Of a stretch of 33,106 nucleotides of DNA, positions 16,683 to 25,488 are shown piece by piece. The stretch spans positions 1-33,106 of the forward strand of contig JAQVER010000043.1 of the NCBI GenBank assembly GCA_028697885.1. The letters are read 5' to 3'. Source of the stretch: Desulfocapsaceae bacterium. Lineage in GTDB: Bacteria; Desulfobacterota; Desulfobulbia; Desulfobulbales; Desulfocapsaceae. The stretch's first letter is position 1. Every line of letters starts with the position of its first letter. The notes below the pieces were generated by a model that had not been told where the DNA came from, searched no databases, and worked only from the letters and a program-made list of their open reading frames with translations. The translations under genes and the position numbers were made by a program.

Positions 16683-16783
16683 TGGAGACTGGAGTGGGAA
16701 TCGAACCCACAACTCATCTGTGTATCAGACAGAGGCATCACGGGTTTGAAGCCCGCGCCGCACACCAGTACGGGGTTCCAGTC
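16683..16783 (-). tRNA. selC: Selenocysteine tRNA (anticodon UCA)
   Basis: Read on the minus strand from 16783, the RNA shows the special features of bacterial tRNA-Sec. The acceptor stem begins GACTGGA and pairs with TCCAGTC; the eighth position is A opposite C. The D-arm has a 6-bp stem with a 4-nt loop (CCGTAC, TGGT, GTGCGG). The anticodon loop CTTCAAA gives UCA (bases 16747-16749). A long variable arm with a TCTGT/ACAGA stem follows, then a T-arm GTGGG-TTCGATT-CCCAC. CCA is encoded at 16683-16685. The tRNA would insert selenocysteine at UGA with SelB. It lies 17 bases after the hdrA stop and 62 bases before the mvhD start, on the same strand. The discriminator appears to be U, which is unusual. 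Confidence 0.9.
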
Positions 16784-16800
16784 ACTTGTGCGCATACCGG

Positions 16801-19800
16801 CTAAACACTCTCGCCAAAGGCCGCGATCTGAGCCCGGATGCCTTCCAGGGTAAAACGGCCCATGTCGATAGCCATGGTCGGGCAGCGGGCGGCGCACACC
16901 CCGCAGCCCTTGCAGGAGGCGGTCAGGGTCTGCGCTTTACGGGGTTTGACCTCCTTGTCAATGGTGATGGCCTTGTAGGGGCAGAAGGTCTCGCAGGCGC
17001 CGCAGCCGATGCACAGATCCGGATCGACATGGGAGACGATGGGCTCAGGAGAAATCGATCCCTTGGCCAGGGGCTGGCAGGCCCGACCGGCTGCGGCCTG
17101 GGCCTGGGCAATGGTTTCATCCATCGATTTGGGGGCATGGGCCAGGCCGCAGACATAAATCCCATCCACCGCCATATCCACCGGCCGCAGTTTGACGTGG
17201 GCCTCCAGATAAAATTTGTCAGCGGTTACCGGCACCTTGAGCATCCTCGATAAGATCGACGGATCTTCCGGGACAATGCCCACGGACAGCACCAGTAGAT
17301 CGGTATCCAGTTCCACATCTTCAGCCAGCAACGGATCGTAGCCGACCACCTTCAACGGGCTCGACTTGCTGCGCCCCCGGCTGACTCTCGGCGGATTCTC
17401 CGGGGTATAACGGATGAAGATCACCCCCAGTTCTCGGGCCTTACGGTAATCGTCTTCTAAAAAACCATAAGCCCGCATGTCGCGGTAATAGACGAAGATG
17501 GTCAGGTCGGGGTTCATGGCCTTGAGGCGCAACGCGTTCTTCAGGGCCTGACCGCAGCAGACCCGGCTGCAGTAGGCCAGATCAGCGCCCCGCGAGCCCA
17601 CGCACTGGATCATCACCACCTGTTTCATCTTGGCGGAGAGGGGGCGGCCAGATGCCAACCGCTGTTCCAGTTCCAATTGGGTCAGCACCCGCTCGGACTC
17701 ACCATGCAGATATTGCTTCGGCTCGTAGGGTCTGCCGCCGGTGGCGATCACCATCACTCCGTGGTTGACCACCTCACTGCCGGCCTTCCCGGCAATGGTG
17801 GTGGTGAAATTGCCCACATAACCGGAGACACTGGCCGTCGTGGCTTTGGTACGCACACTGATCAGGGGATGGTTTTTCACCCTGTGGGCCAACTCCGCCA
17901 AGGCCAGACGCGGATTGCGGCCAAAACGGTCGGCGGTGAGCAACAGGGATTGGCCACCTAAAGTATCCCCCTGTTCGATCAGGGTTGTGGGGAATCCCTG
18001 CTCGGCAATGGTAAGGGCGGCGGTCATCCCGGCCAGACCGCCGCCGATGACGAGGGCCGACGGAGTGACCGGCAGCCGTTGTTCCGGCAGGGCAGTGAGA
18101 TGGGCCGCCTTGGCCACGGCCATGCGCACCAGATCCTTGGCTTTGGCGGTGGCCGCCTCGGGCTCGTGCATATGGACCCAGGAACATTGATCACGGATAT
18201 TGGCCATCTCGAACAGGGCGCGGTTCAGGCCCGCATCCCGTAGGGTGGCCTGAAAGAGCGGTTCATGGGTACGGGGAGTGCAAGCGGAGACCACAATGCG
18301 GTTGAGCCGGTGTTCGCGGATGATGTTGACCAGATGCTGCTGGGTGTCTTGAGAGCAGGAATAGAGGTTGTCGGTGGAATAGACCACGCCGGGCAGGTCT
18401 CTGGCATAATCGCGTACCGCCCGCACATCGACAACGCCTGCGATATTGATGCCGCAATGGCAGACAAAGACGCCGATGCGGGGTTCTTCCTCGGAGATAT
18501 CACGCTCCTCCGGAAACACCGCCTTGGTCATCTCCGTGCCGCGCGCTGTGACCAGTTGCCCCGAACAGAGGGCCGCGGCCCCGCTCGCCTGGGTAACTGA
18601 GTCAGGGATATCTTTTGGCCCCTGAAAGGCGCCGATCACATAGACGCCGGGGCGGCTGGTGGCAAGGGGCGCGTAGTTGCTGGTCTGGGCAAAAAGGTAG
18701 TTGTTCAGATCGATCCCGGCCGCCTGACTCAGCTGCTCCGCGTCGTCCGGCGACTCCAGCCCCTGGGAGAGGACAACCATATCGAACTTCTCATAATGAT
18801 GTTTGCCGTCCTCGGTGGCCCAGGTGAGCAGTAGTCCACCGTCAAAGACGTCTTCTACTCGAGGGGGTTTGGCATAGATTACCCGGAAGTTGTTCTCGGC
18901 AGTGGCCCGTTCACGGGCCGCATCAAAGCCCTTGCCGTGGGTGCGGATATCCATGTAAAAGAGGGTGATCTCGGCGCTGGGATCATGCTCGCGGGCGAGA
19001 GTTGCCTGCTTGATGGCATACATGCAGCAGACCGAGGAGCAGTAGTTGTTGCCACAGGTCTGATCACGGGAACCGATACACTGGAGAAAGGCGATCTTTT
19101 TGGGGTGTTTTTTGTCCGAGGGACGAAGGATCGCCCCGCCGGTGGGGCCGGAGGCGCACATCAGCCGTTCGTGCTCAAAGGCGCTGAGTACATCGGCGAA
19201 CTTGCCCCAGCCGTAGCGGCCCAGCACCTCTTTGCTGGTTCGGCCCAGGCCCGGTGCCAGGATGACGGAACCGACCGCCAGATCGAGAATTTCTTCTTTT
19301 TGGTCGAAACGGATGGCGTTGGCCTGGCAGGCCACGGCACAGAGGCCGCAGGTCTGGTAATTGAGCATGAGACAGGCCTTGGCATCGATATAATAGCTGG
19401 TGGGCACGGCCTGGGCGTAATCGATGTGGGCGGCGTTGGAGCTCCCGAGATTCTCGTTATAGTCATCACCGATCTGCTTGAGGCAGTAGAGGGTACACTG
19501 GCCGCAGCCGGTGCATACCTCCTCGTCGATGTAACGGGGCTCTTTTCTGATCCTGGCGGTAAAGTTGCCGGGAGTGCCATCGAGTGAGATCAATTCCGAT
19601 TTGGTCAGGATCTCGATATTGGGATCGCGGCCCGCCTCCACCAGCTTGGGAGCCAGGATACAGAGCGAGCAGTCGTTGGTGGGAAAGGTCTTGTCCAGGC
19701 GGGCCATGACCCCGCCGATGGCACCGCTTTTTTCGATAAGATAAACCTTGAGGCCGAGTTCGGTGAGATCAAGGGCGGCCTGGACTCCGGCCACTCCGCC

Positions 19801-19863
19801 ACCCACAACGAGAACCGCTCCGACCGCTTGCGTAGCGGAGGGAGTGGAAATAGAAGCGTGCAT
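16801..19863 (-). CDS. hdrA: Long HdrA-type FAD/iron-sulfur protein (two flavin modules)
   Basis: A 1020-residue HdrA-family protein. The N-terminal third is an FAD module (VLVVGGGVAG) with the HdrA signature TNDCSLCILAPK, a ferredoxin insert (CTGCGQC, CGLCAVAC) and a Cys cluster CSSVCC. From about residue 470 a second HdrA unit follows: VFVCHCGINIAG, SACTPRTHEPLFQ, a second flavin site (ALVIGGGLAGMTAAL) and another Cys cluster (CSRVCC). Two C-terminal [4Fe-4S] motifs end the chain (CIGCGACETFCP, CKGCGVCAARCP). Ordinary HdrA is about 650 residues, so this is an extended, two-flavin form. With MvhD it likely exchanges electrons in a flavin-based bifurcating complex in the cytoplasm; the partners are inferred. 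The ATG at 19863 has a perfect AAAGGAGG ribosome-binding site. No in-frame UGA is needed. Confidence 0.92.
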   Translation of the reverse strand: MHASISTPSATQAVGAVLVVGGGVAGVQAALDLTELGLKVYLIEKSGAIGGVMARLDKTFPTNDCSLCILAPKLVEAGRDPNIEILTKSELISLDGTPGNFTARIRKEPRYIDEEVCTGCGQCTLYCLKQIGDDYNENLGSSNAAHIDYAQAVPTSYYIDAKACLMLNYQTCGLCAVACQANAIRFDQKEEILDLAVGSVILAPGLGRTSKEVLGRYGWGKFADVLSAFEHERLMCASGPTGGAILRPSDKKHPKKIAFLQCIGSRDQTCGNNYCSSVCCMYAIKQATLAREHDPSAEITLFYMDIRTHGKGFDAARERATAENNFRVIYAKPPRVEDVFDGGLLLTWATEDGKHHYEKFDMVVLSQGLESPDDAEQLSQAAGIDLNNYLFAQTSNYAPLATSRPGVYVIGAFQGPKDIPDSVTQASGAAALCSGQLVTARGTEMTKAVFPEERDISEEEPRIGVFVCHCGINIAGVVDVRAVRDYARDLPGVVYSTDNLYSCSQDTQQHLVNIIREHRLNRIVVSACTPRTHEPLFQATLRDAGLNRALFEMANIRDQCSWVHMHEPEAATAKAKDLVRMAVAKAAHLTALPEQRLPVTPSALVIGGGLAGMTAALTIAEQGFPTTLIEQGDTLGGQSLLLTADRFGRNPRLALAELAHRVKNHPLISVRTKATTASVSGYVGNFTTTIAGKAGSEVVNHGVMVIATGGRPYEPKQYLHGESERVLTQLELEQRLASGRPLSAKMKQVVMIQCVGSRGADLAYCSRVCCGQALKNALRLKAMNPDLTIFVYYRDMRAYGFLEDDYRKARELGVIFIRYTPENPPRVSRGRSKSSPLKVVGYDPLLAEDVELDTDLLVLSVGIVPEDPSILSRMLKVPVTADKFYLEAHVKLRPVDMAVDGIYVCGLAHAPKSMDETIAQAQAAAGRACQPLAKGSISPEPIVSHVDPDLCIGCGACETFCPYKAITIDKEVKPRKAQTLTASCKGCGVCAARCPTMAIDMGRFTLEGIRAQIAAFGESV

Positions 19864-20000
19864 AGCTCCTCCTTTGCTGTACGTTATACCGGAAAAATAT
19901 TTCCGGATCTGCTGCGGCTCTCTGCAAGCAACCGCGAACAACGTCAGCGAACAAGGACGGGAACTACCTGGTTAGCGCCTGGGACCGTTCATGGGGGGCA

Positions 20001-20097
20001 GGAGAGTCGCAATATCGTCCATCCCGAACCGGGACGGCCGGCGTGCGCCGGGGTATTGCTCAGACGTGGGGCAATCTGTGTTTCAAAACGACTCTCC
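20001..20097 (-). ncRNA. Candidate structured leader RNA of hdrA
   Basis: Within the roughly 300-nt leader of hdrA a perfect 9-bp stem (20001-20009 with 20089-20097) closes a loop. Inside it three local hairpins can form: 20055-20059 with 20071-20075, 20038-20042 with 20047-20051, and 20016-20020 with 20032-20036. The segment 20054-20059 can also pair with 20009-20014, which would disrupt the first hairpin, an arrangement typical of switching RNAs. A second hairpin (CCGGAA/TTCCGG, near 19875-19893) sits just before the ribosome-binding site. I do not recognise a known riboswitch class. No coding frame accounts for the pairing. Confidence 0.45.
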
Positions 20098-20169
20098 GTG
20101 AAGATGAAGTAAAGATGTTGAAGCGCCTGTATCTTGCGTAACAAGACCATAAGGGGCTGAGATTCGCGT

Positions 20170-20199
20170 AATATAACCCGATTTTTTGTGGAGTGTCAA
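20170..20199 (-). promoter_or_regulatory. Sigma-70-type promoter of hdrA-selC-mvhD
   Basis: The minus strand has a perfect TTGACA at 20194-20199. A TATATT lies at 20170-20175 with an 18-base spacer, or TTATAT one base earlier with 17. Transcription would begin near 20163, giving a leader of about 300 nt before the hdrA ATG at 19863. No other promoter as good is seen closer to hdrA. Confidence 0.6.
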
Positions 20200-20312
20200 A
20201 TTTTTTGATATGAAGCCTGTCCCAAGCTGATGCTTCGCTTGGAATTTAATATTTCTGTGGCTATTGAAAAAAAGTTTCTGTGATGGTTCGTCTGAATTTG
20301 AACGAATCATGG

Positions 20313-20341
20313 TTGACAGCTACCTCGTTGTTTCCTAAAGA
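20313..20341 (+). promoter_or_regulatory. Possible promoter of the RND efflux operon
   Basis: TTGACA at 20313-20318 is followed after 17 bases by TAAAGA at 20336-20341. It faces the efflux genes and would give a 260-nt leader. The -10 match is poor, so this is tentative. Apart from this, the 20200-20608 stretch shows no convincing gene. Confidence 0.3.
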
Positions 20342-20608
20342 GCTTATCGAAATATTGTGCGAAAGCACTGAGTGATATTGCTGGAACTCATTGAAAATTT
20401 GTCCTGCTTCCGGTACGCTGTCTCTGTCTTTAGGGTACTTGTCCTGCCGGTCCGACTGCTAGACGATTGCCACTCTTTTTCATTGAGAAAATACCTGCTC
20501 TCTCTTTGTCCATCACTCATATGTAACAATTTGATCTGTCGTGTATTTGTCAAGATGTTGAATGGTTATGGAGTACTATTATTGAAGGCCAGTACCAGAG
20601 GAATTACC

Positions 20609-21802
20609 ATGCTGCACCGCAGTTATTTTTTTTGTATGCCCATTTTTCTCATCTTACTTCTGGCGCTTCCTGCCTGCTCTCCCAAGAAGAAAGAAAAAAG
20701 CAAATCCATCCCGCAAGCCCTGGTAGTGATTGCGGTTGCCCGGTATCAGGATGTGCCTATAGAGATCAAGACCTTCGGCACCATGGAGGCCTCGGAGAGC
20801 GTTACCATCAAACCCATGTTGAGTGGCGAATTGACCACGGTTGCTTTTCGGGAAGGTGAGGATGTGAAGGAGGGAGCGCTCCTTTTTGAGATCGATCCCC
20901 GGCCCTATCAGGCTGCCTTGAATAAGGCTGAATCCTCGTTGGCCCGTAATCGGGTTATCATGAAGAATGCCCGCAAGGACTATGAACGTTACCTGCAGTT
21001 GGCCAAGGAGGGTCTTGTCAGTCAGGAGCAGGCTGAAGGCTACCGCACCAGGGCGGAAACGGCCGCGGCCGATTTCGCTGCTGACCAGGCTGGAGTCGAG
21101 AACGCCCGGACCCAGCTTTCCTACTGTACCATCACCGCGCCCATCAGCGGCCGGTTGGGGGCATTAGCTGTGGATCAAGGCAATGTGGTCAAGGCCAATG
21201 AAACACCACTGGTCACCATTAATAAATTGATCCCCATTCGTGCCACCTTCACCATCCCAGAACAAAGCCTCTCACTGGTTCAGCAGCGGCTGGCCGCAGG
21301 TCCAATGACGGTGGCAGCTGAAGTACCGGGAACGGCTGGATTTAGCGAAAAAGGGCTGGTGTCGTTTCTCGATAATGCAGTTGATCCCACCACCGGCACC
21401 ATCCGTCTCAAAGGGCAATTTGCCAATGAGCAAAAGCGGTTGTGGCCGGGACAGTTTGTCACTCTTTCTCTGCTTCTGGAGGTCAGGGAGCAGGCCGTGG
21501 TTGTTCCCAGTCAGGCGGTCCAGACAGGACAGAGCGGCCAGTTTGTTTTTGTGGTCAAAGCGGACAAGACCGCGGAAGTCAGACCGGTTGTGCCGGGCCC
21601 GGATTACAAGGCTATAACGGTGATTGACAGTGGACTGCAAGTGGGAGAGCAGGTCGTCATTGACGGCCAGATGCGGGTTGTCCCAGGTTCCAAGGTGGAG
21701 ATCAAGACGGCCAAGAAACTGGAACCGGAAGCCGGGAAAAGATCTGCGGAGGCAATAACTCCAGCCCCGGTGGCCACGCCGGAAGTGACTGCAGGACGAT
21801 GA
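20609..21802 (+). CDS. RND efflux periplasmic adaptor lipoprotein
   Basis: A 397-residue membrane-fusion protein. A lipoprotein signal with lipobox ending LPAC (Cys23) anchors it to a membrane facing the periplasm. The barrel-sandwich half IKPMLSGELTTVAFREGEDV, a helical hairpin with LAKEGLVSQEQAEGYR, and the second lipoyl half TITAPISGRLG follow in the usual order. The beta-barrel and membrane-proximal domains complete the chain. This protein links the inner-membrane pump to an outer-membrane channel. The ATG at 20609 has an AGAGGA ribosome-binding site 7 bases away; the open frame extends upstream to 20372 without a signal. The stop overlaps the pump start by 4 bases. It is closest to MdtA-type adaptors. 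Confidence 0.93.
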   Translation: MLHRSYFFCMPIFLILLLALPACSPKKKEKSKSIPQALVVIAVARYQDVPIEIKTFGTMEASESVTIKPMLSGELTTVAFREGEDVKEGALLFEIDPRPYQAALNKAESSLARNRVIMKNARKDYERYLQLAKEGLVSQEQAEGYRTRAETAAADFAADQAGVENARTQLSYCTITAPISGRLGALAVDQGNVVKANETPLVTINKLIPIRATFTIPEQSLSLVQQRLAAGPMTVAAEVPGTAGFSEKGLVSFLDNAVDPTTGTIRLKGQFANEQKRLWPGQFVTLSLLLEVREQAVVVPSQAVQTGQSGQFVFVVKADKTAEVRPVVPGPDYKAITVIDSGLQVGEQVVIDGQMRVVPGSKVEIKTAKKLEPEAGKRSAEAITPAPVATPEVTAGR

Positions 21803-24800
21803 ATATCTCAGAACTGTTCATCAAACGGCCGGTCATGACCAGCCTGGTCATGCTGGCGGTGCTGGTCTTCGGTCTCTTCTCCTACCAGTTGCTGCCGGTC
21901 AACGATCTGCCGAGCATTGATTATCCCACCATTCAGGTTACCTCTAACCTGCCGGGTGCCAGCCCGGAAACCATGGCCTCAGCCGTGGCCACACCTCTGG
22001 AACGGGAATTCTCAACCATCGCCGGCCTTGACTCCATGACTTCCACCAATGGTCAAGGCATATCGATCATTGTTCTCAAATTTACCCTGAAAAAGGATAT
22101 TGATGCCGCGGCCCAGGATGTGCAGGCATCCATTTCCAAGGCGGCCCGCCAGCTGCCCCAGGATATGCCGAATCCGCCATCGTATAAGAAGGTCAACCCG
22201 GCCGACTCACCGGTCATCTATCTGGCCCTCAGCTCGCCGACCCTGCCCCTGTCGCAGATTAATGAGTTTGCCGACACCGTTATCTCGCCGCGCATCTCCA
22301 TGATCAACGGTGTGGCCCAGGTTATGGTCTATGGCTCGCAGAAGTATGCGGTGCGGGTGCAGCTCAACCCCCAGGCCCTGACCAGCCGCAAGATTGGCCT
22401 CGAAGAAGTGGCCACGGCCATCGGCAAATGGAATGTCAATCTGCCAACCGGCGGCCTGCAGGGTGATAAACAGGTCTTTACCCTTCTAGCCACTGGCCAG
22501 TTATTTGATGCCCAGGCCTACAGGTCGATGGTGGTAGCCTACCGTGGCAATTCCCCGGTCCGCTTGTCTGAGATCGCCACCATCAGCGACAGTGTTGAAA
22601 ACGACAAGGTTGCCGCCTGGTACAACACCAAGGGCAAGTCGACCCGCGCCATTGTCCTGGCTATCCAGCGCCAGCCCGGTACCAATACCATCGAAGTGGT
22701 GGACCGCATCAGGGCCCAGATTCCCGCCTTCCGTACGCAATTGCCGGGCTCGGTGGATATCAATGTCCTTTTTGACCGTTCGGAGACCATTCGCGCCTCA
22801 GTGGCCGATGTCAAATTTACTCTGCTGTTGACCATCGGCTTGGTGATTCTGGTCATCTTCCTCTTCCTGCGCAAGCTTTCGGCCACGATCATCCCCAGTC
22901 TGGCCCTGCCGATTTCCCTCATCGGCACCTTTGCCGCCATGTACTCTCTGGGCTTTTCAATCAATAATATCACCCTCATGGCCCTGACCCTTTCGGTGGG
23001 CTTTGTGGTGGATGACGCCATCGTCATGCTGGAGAATATCGTCCGCCACATGGAGACCGGTGAAGATCCCCGCACCGCCTCTTTGCGTGGGTCGCGTGAA
23101 ATTGGTTTTACCATCATCTCCATGACCATCTCCCTGGTGGCGGTCTTTATTCCCGTCCTCTTCATGTCGGGGATGCTGGGCCGGATGCTGCATGAGTTTG
23201 CAATCACCATCACCGTTGCCATCCTGATCTCCGGTATCGTCTCCTTGACCCTGACCCCGATGCTCTGCAGCCGTTTTCTCCGTTCCCCGAAAAAGGAGCG
23301 CCACGGCTGGCTCTACAATAGCATGGAACGCTTTTTCAACGGTTGGTTGCATCTCTATGAACGGTCGTTGTCCTTCGTCCTCAACTATCGCCGGAGTGCT
23401 GTCCTCTTCACTGTGGCGACCACTGTCCTTGCGGTCTGGCTCTTTACCCGGATGCCCATGGGCCTGCTGCCGGCCGATGATATCGGTGCCATCCGCGGCA
23501 TGTCTGAGGGTGCCCAGGGGGCCTCATTTGAAGAGATGAAACGCAACCAGCAGAAACTGGTTGAGATCGTTTTGCAAGAACCGGATGTGGAGGCCTTTAT
23601 GTCAGCGGTCGGGGCCAGCGGCAGTCGAGTCGGCTCCAATAGTGGATTCATGTTCATGAAGTTGAAACCGCGCCGGGAGCGGGAGTTGAGCGCCGACCAG
23701 ATTATCCAGAAGCTGCGGCCCAAGCTGATGAGCGTGCCGGGGATTAATCTGTTCATGCAGAACCCCCCGCCCATCCAATTAGATACCACCAGGGCCAAGG
23801 CCCAATACCAGTTTGTGCTGCAGAGTCCTGACACTGAGGACCTCTACCGTCAGGCCACGGCCTTTGAGATGAAGGTCCGCAAACTGCCGATGCTGCAGGA
23901 TGTGACCAGCGACCTGCAGATCAAAAATCCGCAGCTCACCCTGGAGATTGACCGCGACCGGGCGGCAAGCCTCGGGGTCACGGCCCAGCAGATTGAGGAT
24001 ACTCTTTATCTGGCCTACGGCACCCGGCAGGTCTCCACCATCTATTCCCCGACCAATCAGTACAAGGTGTTGCTGGAGCTTGATCCGCAATATCAGAAAG
24101 ATCCGGCAGTGCTGGGGGCACTTTTCGTTCGTTCTGCCTCCGGCCAGATGGTGCCGATTGCATCGCTTGGCCAACTGAAACTCGGTTTAGGACCCTTATC
24201 GGTCAATCATCTGGGGCAGATCAATGCTGTGACCCTCTCTTTCAACCTTAAGCCGGATGTGCCGTTGGGGGAGGCCGTGAAGGCCATCGAAAAAGAGGCC
24301 AGGGCATTGCCGGCAGCGATCACTACCAGTTTTCAGGGGACGGCGCAGGTGTATCAACAATCGACCACCGGGTTGGCGCTGCTTCTTATCCTGACCATCC
24401 TGGTGATTTATATTATTTTAGGCATTCTGTATGAGAGTTACATCCACCCGCTGACCATCCTTTCCGGTCTGCCTTCTGCCGGCCTCGGGGCCTTGTTGAC
24501 GCTTTTACTCTTTGGTAAGGATCTGAACCTCTACTCCTTTGTCGGCATTATCATGCTGGTCGGGATTGTCAAGAAGAACGCCATCATGATGATTGATTTT
24601 GCCCTCGAGATGCAGCGGAAGGAGAATATGACACCCTTGGATGCTATCTATCAGGGCTGCCTGGTTCGTTTTCGACCGATCATGATGACCACTTTCGCGG
24701 CGCTTATGGGCACGCTGCCCATTGCCATTGGTATTGGTGTCGGGGCGGAATCACGTCGGCCGTTGGGCTTGGCGGTGGTTGGTGGTCTGCTGGTGTCGCA

Positions 24801-24915
24801 GTTTCTGACCCTGTACATCACTCCGGTGATCTACTACTACCTTGATCGGGCGCAGACTTGGGTGATGACCGGCCGCAGAGCGAATCCTGTTGTGCATGGT
24901 CCTGATCGGGTATGA
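21799..24915 (+). CDS. RND efflux pump inner-membrane subunit (AcrB/MdtB-like)
   Basis: A 1038-residue HAE1-type RND transporter. It begins MNISELFIKRPVMTSL and has twelve membrane segments in the family pattern, with two large periplasmic loops. The proton-relay residues are in place: GFVVDDAIVMLEN (Asp405-Asp406) in helix 4 and GIVKKNAIMMIDF (Lys near 926) in helix 10. It would export drugs, bile salts or other hydrophobic compounds by proton antiport, together with the adaptor encoded just upstream (ATGA overlap). No TolC-type outer-membrane channel gene lies in this window, so that partner must be elsewhere. The substrate cannot be told from sequence. Confidence 0.95.
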   Translation: MNISELFIKRPVMTSLVMLAVLVFGLFSYQLLPVNDLPSIDYPTIQVTSNLPGASPETMASAVATPLEREFSTIAGLDSMTSTNGQGISIIVLKFTLKKDIDAAAQDVQASISKAARQLPQDMPNPPSYKKVNPADSPVIYLALSSPTLPLSQINEFADTVISPRISMINGVAQVMVYGSQKYAVRVQLNPQALTSRKIGLEEVATAIGKWNVNLPTGGLQGDKQVFTLLATGQLFDAQAYRSMVVAYRGNSPVRLSEIATISDSVENDKVAAWYNTKGKSTRAIVLAIQRQPGTNTIEVVDRIRAQIPAFRTQLPGSVDINVLFDRSETIRASVADVKFTLLLTIGLVILVIFLFLRKLSATIIPSLALPISLIGTFAAMYSLGFSINNITLMALTLSVGFVVDDAIVMLENIVRHMETGEDPRTASLRGSREIGFTIISMTISLVAVFIPVLFMSGMLGRMLHEFAITITVAILISGIVSLTLTPMLCSRFLRSPKKERHGWLYNSMERFFNGWLHLYERSLSFVLNYRRSAVLFTVATTVLAVWLFTRMPMGLLPADDIGAIRGMSEGAQGASFEEMKRNQQKLVEIVLQEPDVEAFMSAVGASGSRVGSNSGFMFMKLKPRRERELSADQIIQKLRPKLMSVPGINLFMQNPPPIQLDTTRAKAQYQFVLQSPDTEDLYRQATAFEMKVRKLPMLQDVTSDLQIKNPQLTLEIDRDRAASLGVTAQQIEDTLYLAYGTRQVSTIYSPTNQYKVLLELDPQYQKDPAVLGALFVRSASGQMVPIASLGQLKLGLGPLSVNHLGQINAVTLSFNLKPDVPLGEAVKAIEKEARALPAAITTSFQGTAQVYQQSTTGLALLLILTILVIYIILGILYESYIHPLTILSGLPSAGLGALLTLLLFGKDLNLYSFVGIIMLVGIVKKNAIMMIDFALEMQRKENMTPLDAIYQGCLVRFRPIMMTTFAALMGTLPIAIGIGVGAESRRPLGLAVVGGLLVSQFLTLYITPVIYYYLDRAQTWVMTGRRANPVVHGPDRV

Positions 24916-24998
24916 TTGTCGAGGGAATATTTCCGGTGTCTTAAATCCTGAGACTCTCTTTTAGCTCCATTTGTGGTGCTTTGTCCTGGCAAGATGAA

Positions 24999-25033
24999 CT
25001 CCGGGCAGGAGTCAATTTCACTCCTGTCCGGAG
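24999..25033 (-). terminator. Hairpin at the end of the small Cys-rich gene
   Basis: Arms 24999-25012 and 25020-25033 pair over 14 bp with one G-U pair and a 7-nt loop. On the minus strand it overlaps the last codons and stop of the small Cys-rich gene. Only a short T-containing run follows. It could serve both that gene and the convergent efflux operon. Confidence 0.5.
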
Positions 25034-25221
25034 AGGGGCTGCCCTTTGCTCTGGAAATAGGCGATCCAGCATTGCCAGGGGCGGACTTCCACGGAACATG
25101 CGTACGGGCAGGGGAATTTCTTCACTGCCATGGGACACATCCCGCATTTTATGGTGCAGATGTATTTGGCCGCAGCTTCCAGGGCCTTGGTGCTTCTGCG
25201 TTTTGTACTCTCTGGGGCCAT
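25018..25221 (-). CDS. Small Cys-rich protein, 67 aa
   Basis: A short basic protein that starts MAPESTKRRSTKALEAAAKY and then carries six cysteines in CTIKCGMCPMAVKKFPC, PYAC and WQC. The spacing C-x3-C-x2-C ... C-x3-C suggests a small zinc or iron-sulfur site. A good ribosome-binding site (GAGG, 6 bases before the ATG) and a strong hairpin at its stop support a real gene, although the opposite strand is also open. There is no signal peptide. I do not recognise the family. It is convergent with the efflux operon and divergent from the small lipoprotein gene. Confidence 0.6.
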   Translation of the reverse strand: MAPESTKRRSTKALEAAAKYICTIKCGMCPMAVKKFPCPYACSVEVRPWQCWIAYFQSKGQPLSGQE

Positions 25222-25488
25222 GTTGGTCCTCGTTCTTTGCAGGAATGAAAAAAACTTTCTTTTCCTGTGTGGTTATTATAGGAAAAGAAGAGTCAACCTT
25301 TGTTTACAAGTAACCGTAACATTGAAATGTTATGGTCGGCATACGAAGTCGTAAGGACATGGTTAGGAAAGGATCGCTCTTCCCCTGACGGATCATCCGG
25401 GGAAAATCGGTTTGGCATGGAACCACGCAACCTTTCCCAGTCAGTCAGTTTTCTCAGGCGCATTCCCGTCTTTATTCGGAGCATTGTT

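Noticed and set aside
16620..16710. Longer mvhD start at 16710
   Set aside because: It would translate part of selC, and the start at 16620 has a ribosome-binding site and the conserved N-terminus.
24973..25248. Plus-strand open frame opposite the small Cys-rich gene
   Set aside because: It lacks a ribosome-binding site and any recognisable domain, and the minus-strand frame has better signals.
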